Counted from the first letter of the stretch, positions 8,240-16,921 are shown. The stretch is DNA of 64,000 bases from CAVZYN01 sp963779515 (GCA_963779515.1 CAVZYN010000018.1:434001-498000); one strand, 5' to 3'. Translations and numbers: made by a program. The notes: generated by a model not told the origin, from the sequence alone.

Positions 8240-10333
8240 ATGACCACCGCGACCCGCCCGACGCTTTCCCAGCCGGACGACGATCCTCTGATCTGGCTCG
8301 AAGGCATCGACGAGCCGCGCGCCTGCGCCTGGGCCGATGCGGAAACCGCAAACACGCTCGCGCGTTTTGATACACCGGCATTCCGCGCCGATCGCGACAC
8401 GCTTGCAGCCCTCTACGATCGCCCGGGCAAGCTGCCCGCAATCGCCCGCCGCGGCGGTTACGTCTATAATTTTTGGACCGACAAGCAGAACCCGCGTGGG
8501 CTCTGGCGCCGCACGACCTTGCAAGATTTTCAAAGCGCCGAGCCGGCCTGGGAAATCGTCATCGATCTCGACAAACTTGCCGCCGATGAGGGCGAAGACT
8601 GGATCTGGAAGTGGGGTGCTGCAACCTTTCCCGGCACGCATGACCGCGCCATCGTCTCCCTCTCGCGCGGCGGCAGCGACGCGGCCGTCATGCGCGAATT
8701 CGATATGATCGGAAAGACGTTCATTCCCGCAGGCTTCACGTTGCCGGAGGCCAAGGGCTCCGTAGCGTGGTGGGATCGCGACACGCTGCTGCTCTCGAGC
8801 GCATTTGGCGGCGAGCATTTTGTGACCACTTCGGGCTACGCCCGCACCGTGCGGCTCTGGCGCCGTGGCGCCGATCCGGCGGCGGCGCCGGTGATCTTCG
8901 AAACCAGCAAGGACAACATGTCGTGCTGGGCAGGCGTCGATCGCACGGCTGCGACGCCGACCATCTGGTTCGGCGATAAGCCGGGCTTTTTCGACGGCCG
9001 CTACTGGATCGGCGATCTCGCGGGCGCCAAGACCCAAATCGACGTCCCGGTCGATACGATCATCGCGACACATCGCGGCTGGCTGGTCGCAAAGCCGCGT
9101 TCGTCCTGGACCGTCGGCGGGAAAACCTACGCGCCGGACACGCTGCTCGGCACGTCGCTCGCTGCCTATATCGCCGGTGAGCGCGAGCTCCGCGTTCTCT
9201 ACGAGCCGGGCGATCGCCGCGCCCTCGAATATTGGTTCTGGGCCGACGGCCACCTCGTGCTGTCGATGCTCGACGAGCTGCAGCCACGCTTCGAGATCCT
9301 GACGCCGTCGGCATCGGGGTGGCAGAAGCGCACACCGCCTGGGCTTCCGGCGACGGGTGTCGTCTCGCTCGGCCGCCTGGACAACGAGGAATCGGAGAGC
9401 AACGGCGATCTGGTGATGACGTCACAGGACCCGCTGACTCCCGCGACGCTGTCGCTCGTCGGGGCGGGACAGGCGCCGGCTGTCCTGAAGCAATCGTCCG
9501 CGGCGTTCGACGCCGCGGGCCTGATCGTCACGCATCACCAGGCCGCCAGCAGCGACGGCGAGCGCATCCCCTACACGCAGGTCGGCCCCGCCGATGGCGA
9601 CGGCAACGCGCCCGTCCATATGGTCGGGTATGGCGGCTTCCGCGTGTCGTCGCGTCCCTATTACGACACCGCCATTGGCAAGCTCTGGCTCGAGCGCGGC
9701 GGCACGCATGTGATCGCCAACATCCGTGGCGGCGGCGAATTCGGCACGCGCTGGCACGAAGCGGGGCGGCGCGAAAAGAAGATCCTGAGCCACGACGACT
9801 TCGCCGCTGTCGCCGCTGATCTGGTGCGTCGCGGCGTCACGACGCCGAAGAGGATCGCAGCGGAAGGCGGCTCCAACGGCGGTATTCTCATCTCGAATAT
9901 GCTGACGCGATATCCGGAGCGCTTCGGCGCGCTGTTCTGCACCATTCCCCTGATCGATATGCGCCGCTATTCCAAGCTCCTGGCCGGCGCCAGCTGGATC
10001 GCCGAATACGGCGATCCCGACAAGCCCGAGGATTGGGCGTTCTTGCAGCGGTATTCAGCGTATCACAACGTCGAGATGGGCAAGCCCTATCCGCCGATCC
10101 TGGTTGCGACGACGCGCAAGGACGATCGCGTGCATCCCGGTCACGCCCGCAAATTCGCGGCCAAGCTGCAGGCTATGGACTATGCCAATGCGCGCTACTT
10201 CGAATTGGCGGCCGGTGGCCACGGCTACGGCAAGGACAGCACCGAGCGCGCGACGTTCACAACCCTTGGTTTGTCCTTCCTGGCGGACGCGATCGGGTGG
10301 ACGATGAAGGCGCAACGGAGGGGTCAAGCATGA
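8240..10333 (+). CDS. Prolyl oligopeptidase family (S9) serine hydrolase within the phn operon
   Basis: This is a cytosolic alpha/beta hydrolase with an N-terminal beta-propeller, 697 residues, close to the usual S9A length. The start at 8240 is supported by AAGGAG six bases upstream; there is no signal peptide. Catalytic residues are Ser545 (GGSNGG), Asp628 (KDDRVHPGH) and His661 (AGGHGYGKD). It lies 25 bases after phnC and overlaps phnE1 by four bases (ATGA), so it is translated within the transporter operon. The placement suggests it acts on the imported compound, for example cutting a peptide or ester bond. Substrate is unknown; family call is secure. Confidence 0.9.
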   Translation: MTTATRPTLSQPDDDPLIWLEGIDEPRACAWADAETANTLARFDTPAFRADRDTLAALYDRPGKLPAIARRGGYVYNFWTDKQNPRGLWRRTTLQDFQSAEPAWEIVIDLDKLAADEGEDWIWKWGAATFPGTHDRAIVSLSRGGSDAAVMREFDMIGKTFIPAGFTLPEAKGSVAWWDRDTLLLSSAFGGEHFVTTSGYARTVRLWRRGADPAAAPVIFETSKDNMSCWAGVDRTAATPTIWFGDKPGFFDGRYWIGDLAGAKTQIDVPVDTIIATHRGWLVAKPRSSWTVGGKTYAPDTLLGTSLAAYIAGERELRVLYEPGDRRALEYWFWADGHLVLSMLDELQPRFEILTPSASGWQKRTPPGLPATGVVSLGRLDNEESESNGDLVMTSQDPLTPATLSLVGAGQAPAVLKQSSAAFDAAGLIVTHHQAASSDGERIPYTQVGPADGDGNAPVHMVGYGGFRVSSRPYYDTAIGKLWLERGGTHVIANIRGGGEFGTRWHEAGRREKKILSHDDFAAVAADLVRRGVTTPKRIAAEGGSNGGILISNMLTRYPERFGALFCTIPLIDMRRYSKLLAGASWIAEYGDPDKPEDWAFLQRYSAYHNVEMGKPYPPILVATTRKDDRVHPGHARKFAAKLQAMDYANARYFELAAGGHGYGKDSTERATFTTLGLSFLADAIGWTMKAQRRGQA

Positions 10334-11133
10334 CGGCGGCAACGTCAGGATCAGGTGAGACGCGCGTGGCGTTCCCCGTGCGCTGGGGCCGGCGTGGCGC
10401 CTTCATCGCACTCGTGGTCTATGCGGCCTATGCCATATCGACACTCGAGGTGACGTGGGATCGTATCGTCCGCGGCATGGAGCAGGGCGCGAAGTTCCTC
10501 GACCGCTTGTGGCCGCCCAACATGCAGGCCTCGAAGCTCGCGCTGATCCAGGAGGGCATGATCGAATCGCTGCAGATTGCGATCCTGGCGACGGCGGTCG
10601 GCGTGCTGCTGTCGATCCCACTCGGGCTCCTGTCGGCGCGCAATCTGATGCCGCACTGGGCCTCTTGGATCGGCCGCACGTTGATCGCGCTCTGCCGCTC
10701 GTTCCATCCGGTGATCGTCGCGATCCTGTTCGTCAAGGCGGTCGGGTTTGGTGCGCTCGCTGGCATCCTCGCGCTGATCGTGTCATCGATGGGGTTCGTC
10801 TCCAAACTCATCGCCGAGGCGATCGAGGAGATCAACCTGAAGCAGGTCGAGGCCGTGCGCGCGACCGGCGCCGGCTTCTGGTCGACCCTGGTGATGGGGA
10901 TCGTGCCGCAAGTGATGGCGCGCTTCGTCGGCTTTGCCGCCTATCAGCTCGATAGCAACCTCAGGAATTCGACGATGGTCGGCATCGTCGGCGGTGGCGG
11001 CATCGGCGCGACGTTGTTCACGGCCTACCAGCGCTTCGACTACGATGTCGTCATGACCATTCTGCTGGTGATCATTGCCATCATCATGGTCAGCGAAATC
11101 GTCTCGGGGCGCGCACGGAGGCTGTTCCAATGA
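10330..11133 (+). CDS. phnE: Phosphonate-type ABC transporter permease (first)
   Basis: Inner-membrane permease, 267 residues from the ATG at 10330, which overlaps the peptidase stop (ATGA). It has about six hydrophobic segments and a binding-protein-dependent permease cytoplasmic loop (EAVRATGAGFWSTLVMGIVPQ region) that docks on PhnC. It ends with ATGA overlapping the second permease gene. Two PhnE-type subunits in a row suggest a heterodimeric channel. Confidence 0.9.
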   Translation: MTAATSGSGETRVAFPVRWGRRGAFIALVVYAAYAISTLEVTWDRIVRGMEQGAKFLDRLWPPNMQASKLALIQEGMIESLQIAILATAVGVLLSIPLGLLSARNLMPHWASWIGRTLIALCRSFHPVIVAILFVKAVGFGALAGILALIVSSMGFVSKLIAEAIEEINLKQVEAVRATGAGFWSTLVMGIVPQVMARFVGFAAYQLDSNLRNSTMVGIVGGGGIGATLFTAYQRFDYDVVMTILLVIIAIIMVSEIVSGRARRLFQ

Positions 11134-11939
11134 CGGCGGCCGCGACGGCGATCGAACGTCAATGGGCGCGCTTCACGCCAGCGGAACGATTGGGTCGCTA
11201 CGCCGTCTACCTCGTCTCGGCCATGGCCATTATATGGGCGTTGCGAACCGTTGAGATTATCCCAGAGTTCCTGGCGGATGCGCCGGCGCAATCGGCGGAT
11301 CTCTTCAAGCGCATGTGGCCGTTCGACTGGAAGATCTATTGGAAAACCGTGCATCCGGCGCTGATCGAGACATTTCACATCGCGACACTGGGGACCATTC
11401 TCGCGGTGTTTTTGGCCGTGCCGGTGGCCTTGCTCGCCGCGCGCAACATCACCAAATCCCGCCTGCTCAATCTCGTGGCGACGTTCATTCTGGTCACCTC
11501 GCGATCGGTCAATTCGCTGATTTGGGCGCTGCTGTTCGTCGCGATTTTTGGTCCAGGTGCGCTGGCCGGCGTGCTTTCCATCGGTTTCCGTTCGATCGGG
11601 TTCGTCGGCAAGCTCCTGGCCGAGGCGATCGAGGAAGTCGACGCCGGGCCGATCGATGCCTTGCGCGCCACCGGTTCGCCAGCCGCCAGCCTGATTACCA
11701 AAGGCTACTGGCCGCAGGTCGAACCAAGCTTCTGGTCGATCGCGCTGTTCCGCTGGGACATCAACGTGCGCGAAAGCGCGGTGCTGGGGTTGGTCGGCGC
11801 CGGAGGCATCGGCGTCGCCCTCGAGGCCGCACAGAACAATCTCTACTGGGATCAGGTCGGCCTGATCCTCGCCATCATTTTCGCCGTGGTGATCGTGACG
11901 GAGATCGTCACCAGCGCCATTCGAAAGAGGATAATTTGA
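11130..11939 (+). CDS. phnE: Phosphonate-type ABC transporter permease (second)
   Basis: Second PhnE-type permease, 269 residues, overlapping the first by four bases. It has an N-terminal membrane segment (VYLVSAMAIIWAL), four to five further segments, and the permease loop (EAIEEVDAGPIDALRATGSPA). It is clearly diverged from the first permease, so it is probably an old duplication. It is the last gene of the operon; a palindromic repeat element follows. Confidence 0.9.
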   Translation: MTAAATAIERQWARFTPAERLGRYAVYLVSAMAIIWALRTVEIIPEFLADAPAQSADLFKRMWPFDWKIYWKTVHPALIETFHIATLGTILAVFLAVPVALLAARNITKSRLLNLVATFILVTSRSVNSLIWALLFVAIFGPGALAGVLSIGFRSIGFVGKLLAEAIEEVDAGPIDALRATGSPAASLITKGYWPQVEPSFWSIALFRWDINVRESAVLGLVGAGGIGVALEAAQNNLYWDQVGLILAIIFAVVIVTEIVTSAIRKRII

Positions 11940-11972
11940 TAGGTCTGACGGCCAATCGAGCCGCACAACCCA

Positions 11973-12061
11973 CCTCACCCTGAGCCTGTCGAAGGGTCGG
12001 TGGCCGTAATGCCGCACCGGTACGGGCCGCCTATGGTTCGACAGGCTCACCATGAGGCGGG
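11973..12061. repeat. Palindromic intergenic repeat, family A, copy 1
   Basis: Inverted arms start with CCTCACCCTGAGCCTGTCG (11973) and end with CGACAGGCTCACCATGAGG (to 12057), enclosing a GC-rich centre. A second copy lies at 61838-61921. The same arm sequence is widespread in alphaproteobacterial genomes as a mobile palindromic repeat. It sits between phnE2 and the amidohydrolase and could act as a hairpin in the RNA. Confidence 0.8.
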
Positions 12062-12100
12062 TGGGAAAGAGCGTTGGCAGTCGAGAACGGGAGCGCGGTC

Positions 12101-12997
12101 GTGACTGAGATTTTGAGCGTGCATCACACAGTGGTTGACTTCGATGTGCCGAAGGGCGCCACCGATTGCCATACGCACATCTTCGGGCCGGCGGCGAAAT
12201 ATCCCTATTGGAGCGGTCGCGTCTATACGCCGCCGGATGCGGCGATCGCTGATATGCGCGCGCTGCACAAGCACCTCGGCATCGACCGCGTGGTGATCGT
12301 GCACCCGAGCGTCTACGGCACTGACAATCGATGCTCGATCGATGCGGTGACGCAACTGGGGTATCCAACGCGCGTCGTCGCGGTGATTGATCCCGCCATC
12401 AAGGATGCCGAACTCGAGGCAATGCAAAAGGCCGGCGTGCGCGGCGTCCGTCTCAATCTCGAAACGGCCGGCGTCAATGATCCAGTGGCGAGCCGCGCGC
12501 GGTTTCTCGAGATCGCCGCCCGTATCGCCCCGCTCGGCTGGCATGTGCAGTTCTTCACCAACCTCAACGTGATCGCAGCCTTGGAAGAGACATTCGCGGC
12601 ATCGCCCGTGCCGATCGTCATCGACCACTTCGGTCGCGCGGTGGCATCGAAGGGCTTGCAGCAGCCGGGCTTTGACGCGCTGTTGCGCTTGATGCAGAGC
12701 GGCAAGGCCTACGTGAAGCTCTCAGGCGCCTATCGCGTCTCGCAGCGTCCCGACTGCGCCGACGCGGCGGAGTTTGCGGCGGCGCTCATTGCAGCGAATT
12801 CGGATCGCGTCGTGTGGGGCACCGACTGGCCGCATCCGGGCGGCGCGCGCCACGAAGGCTTGTCGCTGAACGAGATCGAGCCTCTGAAACCGATCGATGA
12901 CGGCGCGGCCTTGAACCGCCTCAACCGCTGGGCCGGCGACCGCGCCACGCTGGAAAAGATCCTCGTCGCCAATCCCGCGCGGCTTTACGGGTTTTGA
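12101..12997 (+). CDS. Amidohydrolase family protein, 2-pyrone-4,6-dicarboxylate lactonase-like
   Basis: Metal-dependent TIM-barrel hydrolase of the amidohydrolase_2 (LigI-like) group, 298 residues from the GTG at 12101. That start has GGGAG seven bases upstream; a TTG at 12074 is the alternative. The metal-site motif DCHTHIFGP lies near the N-terminus, VIVHPSVYG and RLNLETAGV follow, then the barrel motifs IDHFGR and WGTDWPHPG with the conserved Asp near the C-terminus. Family members hydrolyse lactones or amides in aromatic or sugar-acid breakdown. Substrate here is not known. A repeat element separates it from the phn operon, so co-transcription is doubtful. Confidence 0.8.
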   Translation: MTEILSVHHTVVDFDVPKGATDCHTHIFGPAAKYPYWSGRVYTPPDAAIADMRALHKHLGIDRVVIVHPSVYGTDNRCSIDAVTQLGYPTRVVAVIDPAIKDAELEAMQKAGVRGVRLNLETAGVNDPVASRARFLEIAARIAPLGWHVQFFTNLNVIAALEETFAASPVPIVIDHFGRAVASKGLQQPGFDALLRLMQSGKAYVKLSGAYRVSQRPDCADAAEFAAALIAANSDRVVWGTDWPHPGGARHEGLSLNEIEPLKPIDDGAALNRLNRWAGDRATLEKILVANPARLYGF

Positions 12998-13006
12998 GAG
13001 CTCACA

Positions 13007-13201
13007 TCACGCAGCTGGCGCGGGATGCACACGCTTGGCGATCTCAGCACCGCGCTCACGCTCGACTATGGCGATGTCGTATTGGCATTGCAGATCGAGC
13101 CAAAACTGCGCGCTGTTGCCGAAATAGCGCCCGAGCCGGACGGCGGTATCGGCCGTGATGGAGCGTCGCCCGTTGAGAATGTCGGTGATGCGGCCGGTGA
13201 A
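13007..13201 (-). pseudogene. higA-type antitoxin remnant (C-terminal half)
   Basis: The reverse strand encodes about 64 residues matching the C-terminal part of HigA/XRE antitoxins: RITDILNGRRSITADTA, then RLGRYFGNSAQFWLDLQCQYD. An in-frame TAA sits directly before the remaining Phe-Thr-Gly-Arg at 13202-13204, and the usual N-terminal 35-40 residues with the first helices are missing. No higB toxin is nearby. It is a decayed toxin-antitoxin relic, cut at the border with the following gene. Confidence 0.75.
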
Positions 13202-13212
13202 TTATGGAAAGA

Positions 13213-13938
13213 TCATTTATCGACTGCATGGCGATCGAGCCACGACTGAAGACCATCTCGAATAGCCTTCCACTGACTGAGGAGGCTGAGGCGAAACGAA
13301 ACCTTCGCAGTTATGTCGCGATAAGGGAAATAAAGTTCACAGCCCGGATTCGGAACTCCAGGCATCCCGCTACAGAGCATTACAGACGCGGCATTCTCTC
13401 CCTGCAGCTCCGCGAAGACGCGAGAGCCTTGCTTATCCATGTCCCACCGACGTCCACCAATGCGTCTGGAATTCGAGGCGAGTCGAAACTCTGTCAGCTC
13501 GTTATCAAACTTTTGCTGGGTTAAATCGCGAATGGCATCACCGAAGTTCGGCTTTAAGTCTTGGCTCAAAAAAATTGTTAGCAACTTGTTCGTGAGCTGT
13601 TGAGACGTTTCTGGATTCAATTGGCTCCGCCCGCTGACGAGTATCTGAAGTGCCCGGCTGCGCTGATCAATTATGTCGAACTCAGCCGCCGAACTGCGTG
13701 TCCATCCACGCATTTCTGGGAAGAGAAGTCGCATTGAGAAACCGGTGAGTTGTCCGGTCGAATCCCAGTCAATGTCTCGTGCATTTCGTGGGACATCAAA
13801 AACGACATTGCCCACCTGCACACGTACCGGTCGCTCATCCTCACGGGAGATGCGAGTTCTCTCAAATGGAAAGAAAGCGTTGGCAATTCTAGCGGAGCCA
13901 GCAACGATGATGCAGATCAGCAAGAGACGTCGGAGCAT
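13213..13938 (-). CDS. Hypothetical exported protein
   Basis: A 241-residue protein with a clear signal peptide (MLRRLLLICIIVAGSARIANA) and a mature part without a motif I recognise. It contains a predicted beta-rich segment (VRVQVGNVVFDVPRNARDID) and a C-terminal CSGMPGVPNPGCELYFPY stretch with two Cys residues that could form a disulphide. GC is lower than in neighbouring genes, and the gene lies between a toxin-antitoxin relic and a repeat element, which suggests acquired DNA. Start at 13938 has only a weak ribosome site (AAGGA, about 9 bases upstream). Confidence 0.65.
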   Translation of the reverse strand: MLRRLLLICIIVAGSARIANAFFPFERTRISREDERPVRVQVGNVVFDVPRNARDIDWDSTGQLTGFSMRLLFPEMRGWTRSSAAEFDIIDQRSRALQILVSGRSQLNPETSQQLTNKLLTIFLSQDLKPNFGDAIRDLTQQKFDNELTEFRLASNSRRIGGRRWDMDKQGSRVFAELQGENAASVMLCSGMPGVPNPGCELYFPYRDITAKVSFRLSLLSQWKAIRDGLQSWLDRHAVDK

Positions 13939-13993
13939 CGTGGAACGTCCTTGTCCGAGATGCGTTCGCTCAATACAGCCCTTGCGGGATCCG

Positions 13994-14072
13994 TAGGGTG
14001 CAATAGGCCACTTGGCCGTATTGCACCATCCCTGCGCGCGACGGCGCGATACGCTGACGCGATTGCGCCCTA
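13994..14072. repeat. Palindromic repeat, family B, copy 1
   Basis: The element is bounded by the inverted ends TAGGGTGCAAT and ATTGCGCCCTA and contains the inner hairpin GGTGCAATAGGCC ... GGCCGTATTGCACC. A second copy with the same ends and hairpin lies at 35730-35842 in inverted orientation. It abuts the stop codon of the gene ending at 14073. Confidence 0.8.
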
Positions 14073-14414
14073 CTAACCACCAAACAACCGCCCGAAATAG
14101 TTGGGGCCGTCGACGGGGTCGTTGCGGCCACCCCGGCTTTCCCAGAAATCGATGGTCTCACGGCGCAGCGTTTCCGAGCAGCTCATGCCGCAGTCGTACC
14201 AGGAGCCGCCGGGCGAGCCGACCTGCAGCTGGCCGCGCGGGCCTTCGCGAACCGGGCCCGAAATCGTCTTCGTGCTGTAGCGGCTTTCGGCGAACACCAT
14301 GGGCGGGCCACCAGCGCTGCGGCGCGTGGACTGCGCGTCCGCCGGCGTTGCCAGAAATGTGATGGCCGATGCGGCGGCGAACGACAGAACAAACAGGCGC
14401 GATGTGATGCTCAT
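14073..14414 (-). CDS. Small exported protein with a Cys pair
   Basis: A 113-residue protein from the ATG at 14414, preceded by GAGG. It has a signal peptide (MSITSRLFVLSFAAASAI to ATPADAQ). The C-terminal part WYDCGMSCSETLRRE then TIDFWESRGG holds two Cys residues three apart, a pattern I know from conserved hypothetical secreted proteins of Hyphomicrobiales. A longer upstream reading frame to 14654 is only the translated repeat element and is rejected. Role unknown, likely periplasmic. Confidence 0.7.
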   Translation of the reverse strand: MSITSRLFVLSFAAASAITFLATPADAQSTRRSAGGPPMVFAESRYSTKTISGPVREGPRGQLQVGSPGGSWYDCGMSCSETLRRETIDFWESRGGRNDPVDGPNYFGRLFGG

Positions 14415-14562
14415 GATCGGATCCTCGGGATCGGGCCGCCACTGACTAAGAGCGGTGAGGGTGTTCACGTCACAGTACAGCACACCTGTTAAGGAGGCAT
14501 AAACCTCTGCAGCGCGGTTCAGTGCGCCGTCGTGACCGCGCAGTGACAGTGCCAAAGGTGTG

Positions 14563-14728
14563 TTCGTCATCCCGGCCGAGAAGCCGCTCTCTTGCGGCGC
14601 CGAGGGCCGGGACCCAGCGAAAGACGTGCCGAAGGCACTATGTAATATCTTCAATAGTGTGGCTTCGTCGAGTTTTGCGCTGGATCCCGGATCTGCACGC
14701 GCTGCGCGCGTTGGTCCAGGATGACGAA
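14563..14728. repeat. Palindromic repeat element, family C
   Basis: This 166-bp element is bounded by TTCGTCATCC and GGATGACGAA and has internal GGGCCGGGACCCAGCG and CGCTGGATCCCGGATC blocks that pair. Elements of this kind (ends TCGTCATCCCGG) are common non-coding repeats in Hyphomicrobiales. It fills most of the gap 14415-14738, where no gene is seen. Confidence 0.7.
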
Positions 14729-14738
14729 GAATGGGGGA

Positions 14739-15726
14739 TCAGGCGATTTTACCGCCGAGTTCGTCCTCGACGTGCACGCGCACGATCTCTTCAAAGGTTT
14801 TCTCGGATTTGAACCCAAGGGCTGTGGCCCGCTTCGCGTCGAACTGCGTCGGCCAGCCCGCGACGATCTTTTGAATGAAGGGATCAGGCTCGCGGCGGAT
14901 CCGCTTTACGACCTTGTCGCCGCCAACCTTGCGCAGCGCCTCGATCTGCCCGCCGATGGTGACGCCGAGGCCCGGCATCGTGAGATTGCGGCGCGGCCCG
15001 ACCTTTTCGCCATCGATGGTGGCGGCATGTTGCAGGAAGCCGACGGCGGCGCGCGGGCTCGCGTGCCAGTGCATCACGTCGTCCGAAACCGGCAGCACGG
15101 CCTCGTGACCCGCGAGCGGCTCGCGGCAGATGTTGGAGAAAAAGCCGGACGCGGCTTTGTTCGGTTTGCCCGGCCGCACGCAGATGGTGGGGAGGCGAAT
15201 GCCGATGCCGTCGAGCATGCCTTTTCGAGTATAATCCGCCAGGAGAAGCTCGCCGATCGCTTTTTGCGTGCCGTAGCTGGTCAGCGGCGTGTGGTGGAAC
15301 TCGTCGCGGGATCTTCTCGGGGAACGGCGCGCCGAACACCGCGATCGACGACGTAAAGACGACGCGCGGCTTCTTGGCGTCCTTGACATAGGCGTGACGC
15401 ACGCTCTCGAGCAGATTGTACGTTCCCTCGAGATTGATGCGGTAGCCCTTGTCGAACTCTTGCTCGGCCTCGCCCGAGACGATCGCGGCGAGATGGAAGA
15501 TAATGTCTGGCTTGTTGGCGACCAGCTTGTCGGTCTCGCCTTTGGCCGGCAGATCACCGGTCGCGGTGGTGACCTTGAACTTGGCGCCTGCGGGCGGCGC
15601 TGGTGCCACCACATCAAAGAGCGCCAGATCCGAAATCTCGGACGTTCCGAGGCGGCCATCTTTCGCGAGCTGCTGCGCGAGCTTCTGGCCGACCATGCCG
15701 GCGCCGCCAATAATGAGGATTTTCAT
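14739..15726 (-). pseudogene. denD: D-erythronate dehydrogenase-like SDR, frameshifted
   Basis: NAD-dependent extended short-chain dehydrogenase that in the DenD family oxidises D-erythronate to 2-keto-D-erythronate. Start is the ATG at 15726 with GGAG eight bases upstream. The first frame gives the Rossmann motif ILIIGGAGMVGQKLAQQL, then VVAPAPPAGAKF and VFTSSIAVFGAPFPEKIP. At 15305-15315 the protein continues in the next frame with DEFHHTPLTSYGTQKA, which holds the YxxxK catalytic pair, to the stop at 14739. Span is 988 bases, one more than 329 codons, so a single extra base explains it. Whether it is a true pseudogene or a sequence error is open. Confidence 0.75.
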
Positions 15727-15833
15727 GCATGTGTCTCCGACGGTCATTTTGCACGGACTCTGCGCCAAAGCGGCAGTTGTGTGAAGGGGAGATGAGGGAT
15801 GCGCCTATGCGGAAAACGCGCCTCGTTCTCGGT

Positions 15834-16823
15834 TCAGAGTACATCGCGCATCCAGGCGAGGGTGCGCGCCAAGCCGCTATCCAAGCCGACACGCGGCGAC
15901 CACTCGAGCTCTTGCTGGGCGCGGGAGATGTCTAGAACGCTCCGGGGCACATCCATCGGCCGGCCGCTGCGCCGCTCACACGCAATGGGATGCCCGACCA
16001 GCCGCTCGATCGCCACGATGATGTCATTGAGGCTGTGGCCGGCGCCTGAGCCGACGTTGAGCACAAAAGATGGCTCCGCATGGCAGATCGCGGCGACGAT
16101 CGCGTCGATGACATCGTCGATGTAGATGAAGTCGCGGACGACGCTGCCGTCGCCCCAAATCTCGATCGTCTCACCTGCAATGGCCTTTTGCAGGAACGCG
16201 GAGATGACGCCTTGCCCCTTGGCCGCCGACTGATAGGGACCATACGGATTGGACACGCGCAAGATAGCGTACTCGATCCCATGCAGATGCTGGTAGAGGG
16301 CGATGTAGCGCTCGATCGACAGCTTCGACACGCCATAGGCCGTGATCGGGGCGAGCGGTGCCGATTCCGGAGTCGGGATCTGAGACGTAATGCCGTAGAC
16401 CGTGCCACCTGATGAAATGAAAACGATCTTCTTCACGCCAGACAGCCGGCAGGCCTCCAGCAGCTGCAGCGTGGGCGCAACGTTGGCCTTGAGATCGGCC
16501 AGCATGTCCGCGTTGGCGCTGGCGGCATTGGTGGCGCTCAGCAGGTGAACGACCGTCGTGCATCCTTCAAGTGCCGCCGCCACCGCGGCCCGATCGGTGA
16601 AGTCACCTTGGAACCACCTGATGCCGTCAAGCGCCGCAGGGAAGCTCTTGCGGCGGCCGAACGCCCGCAGCTGCGCGGTCGCGCCCAGCAAGCGCCGGCA
16701 AAGGTTGGTGCCGATGAATCCGCCCGCGCCGAACACGACACATCGCACATCCTTGAGGGGTGTCGATCGCAAGATCAGTCTCCGCAGCCGATGTCCGGCG
16801 GTCACGCATGAGCCGGCGGTCAC
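15834..16823 (-). CDS. NAD-dependent epimerase/dehydratase (extended SDR)
   Basis: A nucleotide-sugar-type epimerase, up to 329 residues. It has the Rossmann motif VVFGAGGFIGTNLCRRL, the Ser of FISSGGTVYG, the catalytic YGVSK motif and the substrate loop RVSNPYGPYQ, as in GalE-like UDP-sugar epimerases. The N-terminal 28 residues before VRCVVFGAGG are poorly conserved, so a later start is possible. It sits apart from other polysaccharide genes. The donor sugar cannot be inferred; a UDP-glucose/galactose 4-epimerase-like role is the best guess. Confidence 0.82.
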   Translation of the reverse strand: MTAGSCVTAGHRLRRLILRSTPLKDVRCVVFGAGGFIGTNLCRRLLGATAQLRAFGRRKSFPAALDGIRWFQGDFTDRAAVAAALEGCTTVVHLLSATNAASANADMLADLKANVAPTLQLLEACRLSGVKKIVFISSGGTVYGITSQIPTPESAPLAPITAYGVSKLSIERYIALYQHLHGIEYAILRVSNPYGPYQSAAKGQGVISAFLQKAIAGETIEIWGDGSVVRDFIYIDDVIDAIVAAICHAEPSFVLNVGSGAGHSLNDIIVAIERLVGHPIACERRSGRPMDVPRSVLDISRAQQELEWSPRVGLDSGLARTLAWMRDVL

Positions 16824-16830
16824 GCATGAG
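16795..16830. repeat. Perfect 18-bp tandem duplication
   Basis: The unit CCGGCGGTCACGCATGAG occurs twice head to tail, overlapping the proposed start of the epimerase gene. Each unit supplies an ATG on the reverse strand, which makes the start of that gene ambiguous. Confidence 0.85.
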
Positions 16831-16921
16831 GATGAGAGCGCGGCCGCGCCGATTTAGCGGCATCGCGCCGGGCGATGCAAGGCAACTTGCCAGCCAGGAG
16901 CCGCAGCGGCCAAAGAATGCG

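Noticed and set aside
11040..12368. 442-codon open frame on the reverse strand across phnE2 and a repeat
   Set aside because: It crosses two real genes and a palindromic repeat and has no domain.
14415..14654. Upstream extension of the small Cys-pair exported protein
   Set aside because: The extra residues are the translated family C repeat and would hide the signal peptide.
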